17,473 nt of DNA from Prevotella sp. (GTDB lineage Bacteria > Bacteroidota > Bacteroidia > Bacteroidales > Bacteroidaceae), in NCBI GenBank assembly GCA_022732315.1, contig JAIJUV010000036.1, forward strand, positions 1 through 17,473. The letters are read 5' to 3'. The notes beneath the pieces were generated by a model that was given only the letters and a program-made list of their open reading frames with translations, did no database searches and was not told the DNA's origin. Within the stretch, counting starts at the first letter, position 1. Every line of letters starts with the position of its first letter. Of this stretch, positions 15,034 through 17,473 are shown in pieces. The position numbers were made by a program, and so were the translations under genes.

Positions 15034-15138
15034 TTATAACTCGTCTATCCATTTCTGCCCCGACTTTGTGTTGAGCCAGATGGCGAAGCAGGTTCCTATC
15101 AAGGCTCCTAGCCCCATAAATATAGTATATAGTTCCAT
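15034..15138 (-). CDS. 34-residue single-span membrane protein, copy 1 (relA-proximal)
   Basis: The ATG at 15138 opens a 34-codon frame ending TAA. The protein starts MELYTIFMGLGALIGTC and ends FAIWLNTKSGQKWIDEL. Residues about 4-22 are a transmembrane helix with GxGxxxG spacing; the C-terminus carries Lys25 and Lys29, so by the positive-inside rule the C-terminus faces the cytoplasm. It is 25/34 identical to the next gene upstream. Within the last 17 codons all seven differing codons, including the stop, are synonymous, which is strong evidence of real translation. It lies 38 nt before relA and 10 nt after copy 2. I do not recognise the family. Possible roles are a small modulator of a membrane partner or a membrane-active peptide. 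It has no recognisable SD site. Confidence 0.8.
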   Translation of the reverse strand: MELYTIFMGLGALIGTCFAIWLNTKSGQKWIDEL

Positions 15139-15148
15139 AACAGTATAA

Positions 15149-15253
15149 CTATAGCTCATCTATCCATTTCTGGCCTGATTTTGTGTTAAGCCAGATGGCG
15201 AAGCTGGCACCTATAACTGTCATGATAAACATGAATAATGTCATTAGTTCCAT
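15149..15253 (-). CDS. 34-residue single-span membrane protein, copy 2 (distal)
   Basis: The ATG at 15253 opens a 34-codon frame ending TAG. The protein begins MELMTLFMFIMTVIGAS, a methionine-rich transmembrane helix, and ends with the same 17 residues as copy 1 (FAIWLNTKSGQKWIDEL). The two genes form a tandem duplication with a 115-nt period. Divergence is concentrated in the membrane span (positions 4, 6, 9-13, 16, 17), where substitutions stay hydrophobic or small, while the cytoplasmic-side tail is invariant. This pattern suggests the tail contacts something and the span need only be a helix. Its start lies 1 nt after the stop of the 78-residue membrane protein gene (TGATATG), implying translational coupling. 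The function is unknown. Confidence 0.8.
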   Translation of the reverse strand: MELMTLFMFIMTVIGASFAIWLNTKSGQKWIDEL

Positions 15254-15254
15254 A

Positions 15255-15491
15255 TCATTTAATATTTGAATCGTTATACTTCATTACTCTATTCGCACTA
15301 TAGGCAAAGATGAATGCCGATACAATGCCTAATACAAGAAATAGGCAATTGAAAAGTCCAATGCTGTTGCCTGTTATTAATGGCGAAAAACCGCCAATTC
15401 CTGTCCCGCTTAGGAGAAGGTTTGATACTCCGTACAGATACGTTGATAGCAACGTTCTTCTGTCGTGCTCCTTTGATAATTTACTAACCAT
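15255..15491 (-). CDS. Small two-span membrane protein, possibly DUF6722-like
   Basis: The frame is open up to 15581, but the codons there overlap the -7 promoter element (15571-15578), so the first usable start is the ATG at 15491, giving 78 residues. The protein begins MVSKLSKEHDRRTLLSTYLY. Two hydrophobic segments follow: about 19-41, rich in Gly/Ser (LLLSGTGIGGFSPLITG), and about 43-66 (GLFNCLFLVLGIVSAFIFAY), joined by a very short turn, with a charged tail RVMKYNDSNIK. The hairpin layout resembles small Bacteroidota proteins annotated DUF6722, but I hold that only weakly. Codon use (TTA, CTA, ATA, AGA frequent) is unlike the neighbouring housekeeping genes, as in the two 34-codon genes after it. 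It is probably the first gene of the relA operon. Confidence 0.68.
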   Translation of the reverse strand: MVSKLSKEHDRRTLLSTYLYGVSNLLLSGTGIGGFSPLITGNSIGLFNCLFLVLGIVSAFIFAYSANRVMKYNDSNIK

Positions 15492-15570
15492 GTCGCAATA
15501 TTCTATTTTAAATTTGTCAAACAATGGCGTTTCGGCGTTAAAAAACGCGTACTTCGTTAAATTTTCAATG

Positions 15571-15578
15571 CAAAGGTA
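15571..15578 (-). promoter_or_regulatory. -7 promoter element of the small-membrane-protein/relA operon
   Basis: On the minus strand this is TACCTTTG, a perfect TAnnTTTG. No TTTG or TTG is visible 19-21 nt upstream. It predicts transcription starting near 15566 and a leader of about 75 nt. It is divergent from the DUF4301 promoter, 42 nt away. Confidence 0.55.
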
Positions 15579-15596
15579 CAAAAAAAAGCGGAAATA

Positions 15597-15628
15597 TTTC
15601 TGATTATCAGAAAAAACTATTATCTTTG
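15597..15628 (+). promoter_or_regulatory. Promoter of the DUF4301 gene
   Basis: TTTC (15597-15600), a 20-nt spacer, then TATCTTTG (15621-15628), a perfect -7 element. It predicts a leader of about 32 nt before the ATG at 15667. Confidence 0.7.
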
Positions 15629-15666
15629 TAGCACATATAGTGTAAATTTAACATAAATATGGTATT

Positions 15667-17238
15667 ATGAATCAGCAAGATCTAAACCAAATCGCTGCCC
15701 GCGGCATCTCCGAGCAGCAGATTGAACACCAGTTGGAACAAATCAAGAATGGTTTCCCATTCCTCAAGCTTGAGGGTGCGGCTGCCATCGGTAAGGGTAT
15801 TATGGCTCCTACAGCACAGGAAGTGGAAGACTACGAGAAGGCGTGGAACGACTACAAGGCTGAGGGTCACAAGATTGTGAAGTTCGTACCTGCTTCAGGT
15901 GCGGCAAGCCGTATGTTCAAGAACATGTTTGCATTCCTCGATGCTCCATACGATGTTCCTACTACTGACTTCGAAAAACAATTCTTCGAGAATATCAAGA
16001 AGTTTGCTTTCCGCAAGGCGCTCTGCGACAAGTGTCATGTGAACAATGAGAAGGGCATCATGTGTCTCATCAAGAAGGGCGATTACAAGGCCATCGTGGC
16101 TAATCTCCTCAAGCCAGAGGGATTGAACTACGGTCAGTTGCCTAAGGGATTGCTCCAGTTCCACGAGTATGAGGACGAGGTTCGCACCCCAATGGAAGAG
16201 CACCTGGTTGAGGCTGCGCTCTATGCCAGCAGCAACGGCGAGGCAAACGTTCACTTCACCGTTTCTCACGACCACCTGGAACTCTTCAAGCAGATGGTGG
16301 CTGAGAAGGCAGATAAGTATGCGCAGCGCTACGGCATCAAGTACAACATCTCTTTCTCAGAGCAGAAGCCTAGCACAGATACCATCGCTGCCAATCCGGA
16401 TAATACTCCATTCCGTAACGAGGATGGATCATTGCTGTTCCGTCCAGGCGGTCATGGCGCGCTCATCGAGAACCTCAACGAGATTGATGCTGATGTAGTA
16501 TTCATCAAGAACATCGATAATGTGGTTCCTGATCGCCTGAAGGCAGAGACTGTTACCTGGAAGCAGGTGATTGCCGGCGTATTGGTTACCCTGCAGAAGC
16601 AGGCATTCGATTATCTCAAGGTGCTGGATTCCGGACAGTACAACCACGAGAAGCTGGAGGAGATTATCCGCTTCGTCCAGCGCGACCTCTGCTGCCGCAA
16701 GGCTGATATCAAGGAGCTGGAGGATGCCGAACTGGTTATCTATCTGCGCAAGAAGTTGAACCGTCCTATGCGTGTATGCGGCGTGGTTAAGAACGTGGGC
16801 GAGCCTGGTGGTGGTCCATTCCTTACCTACAACCAGGATGGCACCGTAAGTCTTCAGATTCTTGAGAGCTCACAGATTGACAAGAACAACGAGGAGTACA
16901 TGAAGATGTTTACCGAGGGAACTCACTTCAACCCGGTAGATCTCGTTTGTGCAACCAAGGATTACCAGGGCAATGCCTTCGATCTTCCTAAGTTCGTAGA
17001 TCCATCCACCGGTTTCATCTCAAGTAAGAGCAAGAACGGTAAGGACTTGAAGGCCTTGGAGTTGCCAGGTCTCTGGAATGGTGCGATGAGCGACTGGAAC
17101 ACCGTATTCGTAGAGGTTCCTCTGGGCACCTTCAACCCAGTGAAGACCGTTAACGATCTGCTCCGCGACCAGCATCAGGCCGTAGAGGGTGGCATCAAGC
17201 ACGAGCATCACCACGACGGAGGTTGCTGCAAGCACTAG
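15667..17238 (+). CDS. DUF4301-family protein
   Basis: This 523-residue cytosolic protein has no signal peptide. The segment VKFVPASGAASRMFKNM (71-87) resembles the glycine-rich nucleotide-binding loop of nucleotidyltransferases, and GGHGALIENLNEIDADVVFI followed by KNIDNV recalls the metal/nucleotide-binding region of UDP-sugar pyrophosphorylases. From memory this is the DUF4301 family, common in Bacteroidota; a sugar-nucleotidyltransferase-like activity is inference. Other conserved-looking stretches are FHEYEDEVRTPMEEHLVEAA and VVKNVGEPGGGPFLTYNQDG. The protein ends with a His/Cys-rich tail KHEHHHDGGCCKH (511-523), which looks able to bind metal. Codon use is strongly biased, suggesting high expression. 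It is a single gene with its own promoter. An array of T-rich repeats begins directly after the stop codon. Confidence 0.85.
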   Translation: MNQQDLNQIAARGISEQQIEHQLEQIKNGFPFLKLEGAAAIGKGIMAPTAQEVEDYEKAWNDYKAEGHKIVKFVPASGAASRMFKNMFAFLDAPYDVPTTDFEKQFFENIKKFAFRKALCDKCHVNNEKGIMCLIKKGDYKAIVANLLKPEGLNYGQLPKGLLQFHEYEDEVRTPMEEHLVEAALYASSNGEANVHFTVSHDHLELFKQMVAEKADKYAQRYGIKYNISFSEQKPSTDTIAANPDNTPFRNEDGSLLFRPGGHGALIENLNEIDADVVFIKNIDNVVPDRLKAETVTWKQVIAGVLVTLQKQAFDYLKVLDSGQYNHEKLEEIIRFVQRDLCCRKADIKELEDAELVIYLRKKLNRPMRVCGVVKNVGEPGGGPFLTYNQDGTVSLQILESSQIDKNNEEYMKMFTEGTHFNPVDLVCATKDYQGNAFDLPKFVDPSTGFISSKSKNGKDLKALELPGLWNGAMSDWNTVFVEVPLGTFNPVKTVNDLLRDQHQAVEGGIKHEHHHDGGCCKH

Positions 17239-17302
17239 CCCACGGATTATTTTTTAGTCCCACGGATTATTTTTTTAGTCCCACGGATTATTTTTTTTTA
17301 GT
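17239..17302. repeat. Three tandem T-rich repeats with variable T runs
   Basis: Three consecutive units with the core CCCACGGATTA, then a T run, then AGT. The units are 20, 21 and 23 nt long because the T runs are 6, 7 and 9. The array starts at the first base after the DUF4301 stop codon and leads straight into a related sequence (CCCACAGATT) that begins the palindrome. Confidence 0.88.
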
Positions 17303-17304
17303 CC

Positions 17305-17376
17305 CACAGATTTCACAGATTTACACAGATTTTTTTCTGGTTAGAGAATTACATCTGTGTAAATCTGTGAAATCTG
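17305..17376. repeat. 24-bp perfect palindromic repeat element (REP-like)
   Basis: Arms at 17307-17330 and 17353-17376 are perfect reverse complements over 24 bp, with a 22-nt spacer that begins with six T residues. The left side contains CACAGATTT three times (17305, 17314 and 17324). As RNA it would form a very stable hairpin on either strand. There is no T tract after the right arm, so it is not a standard terminator. Sequences of this kind (CACAGATT-rich palindromes) are, as I recall, scattered in many Bacteroidota genomes. Confidence 0.85.
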
Positions 17377-17377
17377 C

Positions 17378-17406
17378 AGGGCAGACGCATTAAATTGCGC
17401 TGCCCT
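17378..17406. other. Hairpin over the stop codon of the downstream convergent gene
   Basis: AGGGCAG pairs with CTGCCCT, then after a bulged A CGC pairs with GCG, around an ATTAAATT loop. The stop codon of the minus-strand gene (17390-17392) lies in the loop. Neither side has a T tract, so if it terminates transcription it does so poorly; it may be a terminator relic or only protect 3' ends. Confidence 0.4.
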
Positions 17407-17473
17407 CCAAAAGTTTTGACAGGTACTCTTCATCCCAGCCTGCCTTCAATCTTTTCAGGTTGAGACTTCCCTT
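17390..17473 (-). CDS. C-terminal fragment of an unidentified protein
   Basis: The last 27 codons of a gene entering from the right edge on the minus strand, ending TAA at 17390-17392. The visible residues include LNLKRLKAGWDEEYLSK and the end LLEGSAI. They look like a genuine charged helical C-terminus and the frame is open over the entire visible stretch, but this is too little to name a family. It is convergent with the DUF4301 gene; the 151 nt between the stop codons are filled with repeats. Confidence 0.5.
   Translation of the reverse strand, partial: KGSLNLKRLKAGWDEEYLSKLLEGSAI

Noticed and set aside
13097..15148. A 683-codon open frame on the plus strand opposite relA and the first small membrane-protein gene
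   Set aside because: It is an antisense shadow: relA has all the motifs of a real family and its codon choices happen to avoid stop codons in this frame. The translated product shows no recognisable family or sensible membrane/soluble pattern, and no promoter precedes it.
15034..15253. A type I toxin-antitoxin pair (small hydrophobic peptides with an antisense RNA)
   Set aside because: Tandem small hydrophobic proteins fit the toxin part, but no plus-strand promoter with a good TAnnTTTG and no antisense terminator could be found; the invariant polar tail also points to a binding role. Not excluded, only unsupported.
17305..17376. Terminator of the DUF4301 gene
   Set aside because: The stem is strong but is not followed by a T tract on either strand; the T residues are in the spacer instead.

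Overview
The window is chromosomal DNA from a Bacteroidota bacterium, most likely Prevotella/Segatella. The basis is the gene families present (TonB-dependent receptor with a carboxypeptidase-regulatory-like domain, DUF3332, DUF4348 and DUF4301 proteins, Bacteroidales-type PheS and RelA), the near absence of Shine-Dalgarno sites, and repeated promoters of the Bacteroidota type (-7 TAnnTTTG). No tRNA, rRNA, insertion sequence or CRISPR array was seen. It reads as a stable core region with several compact regulatory or repeat-rich gaps.

Layout. (1) 1-77, minus: N-terminus of an acyl-CoA carboxylase beta subunit, with its promoter placed directly behind the UUCG-capped terminator of the next gene. 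(2) 327-4567, minus: TonB-dependent receptor, DUF3332 lipoprotein and pheS, each followed by its own hairpin terminator. (3) 4771-7567, plus: DUF4348 lipoprotein, murB and a PhnP-like metallo-beta-lactamase-fold hydrolase; murB is flanked on both sides by heptamer tandem repeats. (4) 7568-7955: no protein gene, but a consensus promoter followed about 65 nt later by a perfect terminator, which predicts a small RNA. (5) 7956-8860, minus: three-gene envelope cluster (YtxH protein, phage-holin-family protein, small hypothetical) whose leader folds into a hairpin starting at the predicted transcript 5' end. (6) 9218-12732, plus: a SPOR lipoprotein, ruvX, def and a large TPR protein, the last three joined by ATGA overlaps. 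(7) 12776-15491, minus: a RelA-type (p)ppGpp synthetase preceded by three very small membrane-protein genes. (8) 15667-17238, plus: DUF4301 protein. (9) 17239-17473: tandem repeats, a 24-bp perfect palindrome and the C-terminus of an unidentified minus-strand gene.

Most noteworthy is the relA leader region. Two tandem 34-residue single-span membrane proteins lie between a 78-residue two-span membrane protein and relA. They share an identical 17-residue C-terminus, and every nucleotide difference within that block is synonymous, so both are almost certainly translated and under purifying selection. Their position in an apparent operon with a stringent-response synthetase whose hydrolase active site is degenerate suggests a membrane-linked module not described in anything I can name. 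The second most interesting items are the candidate small RNA at 7738-7803 and the structured leader at 8898-8961.
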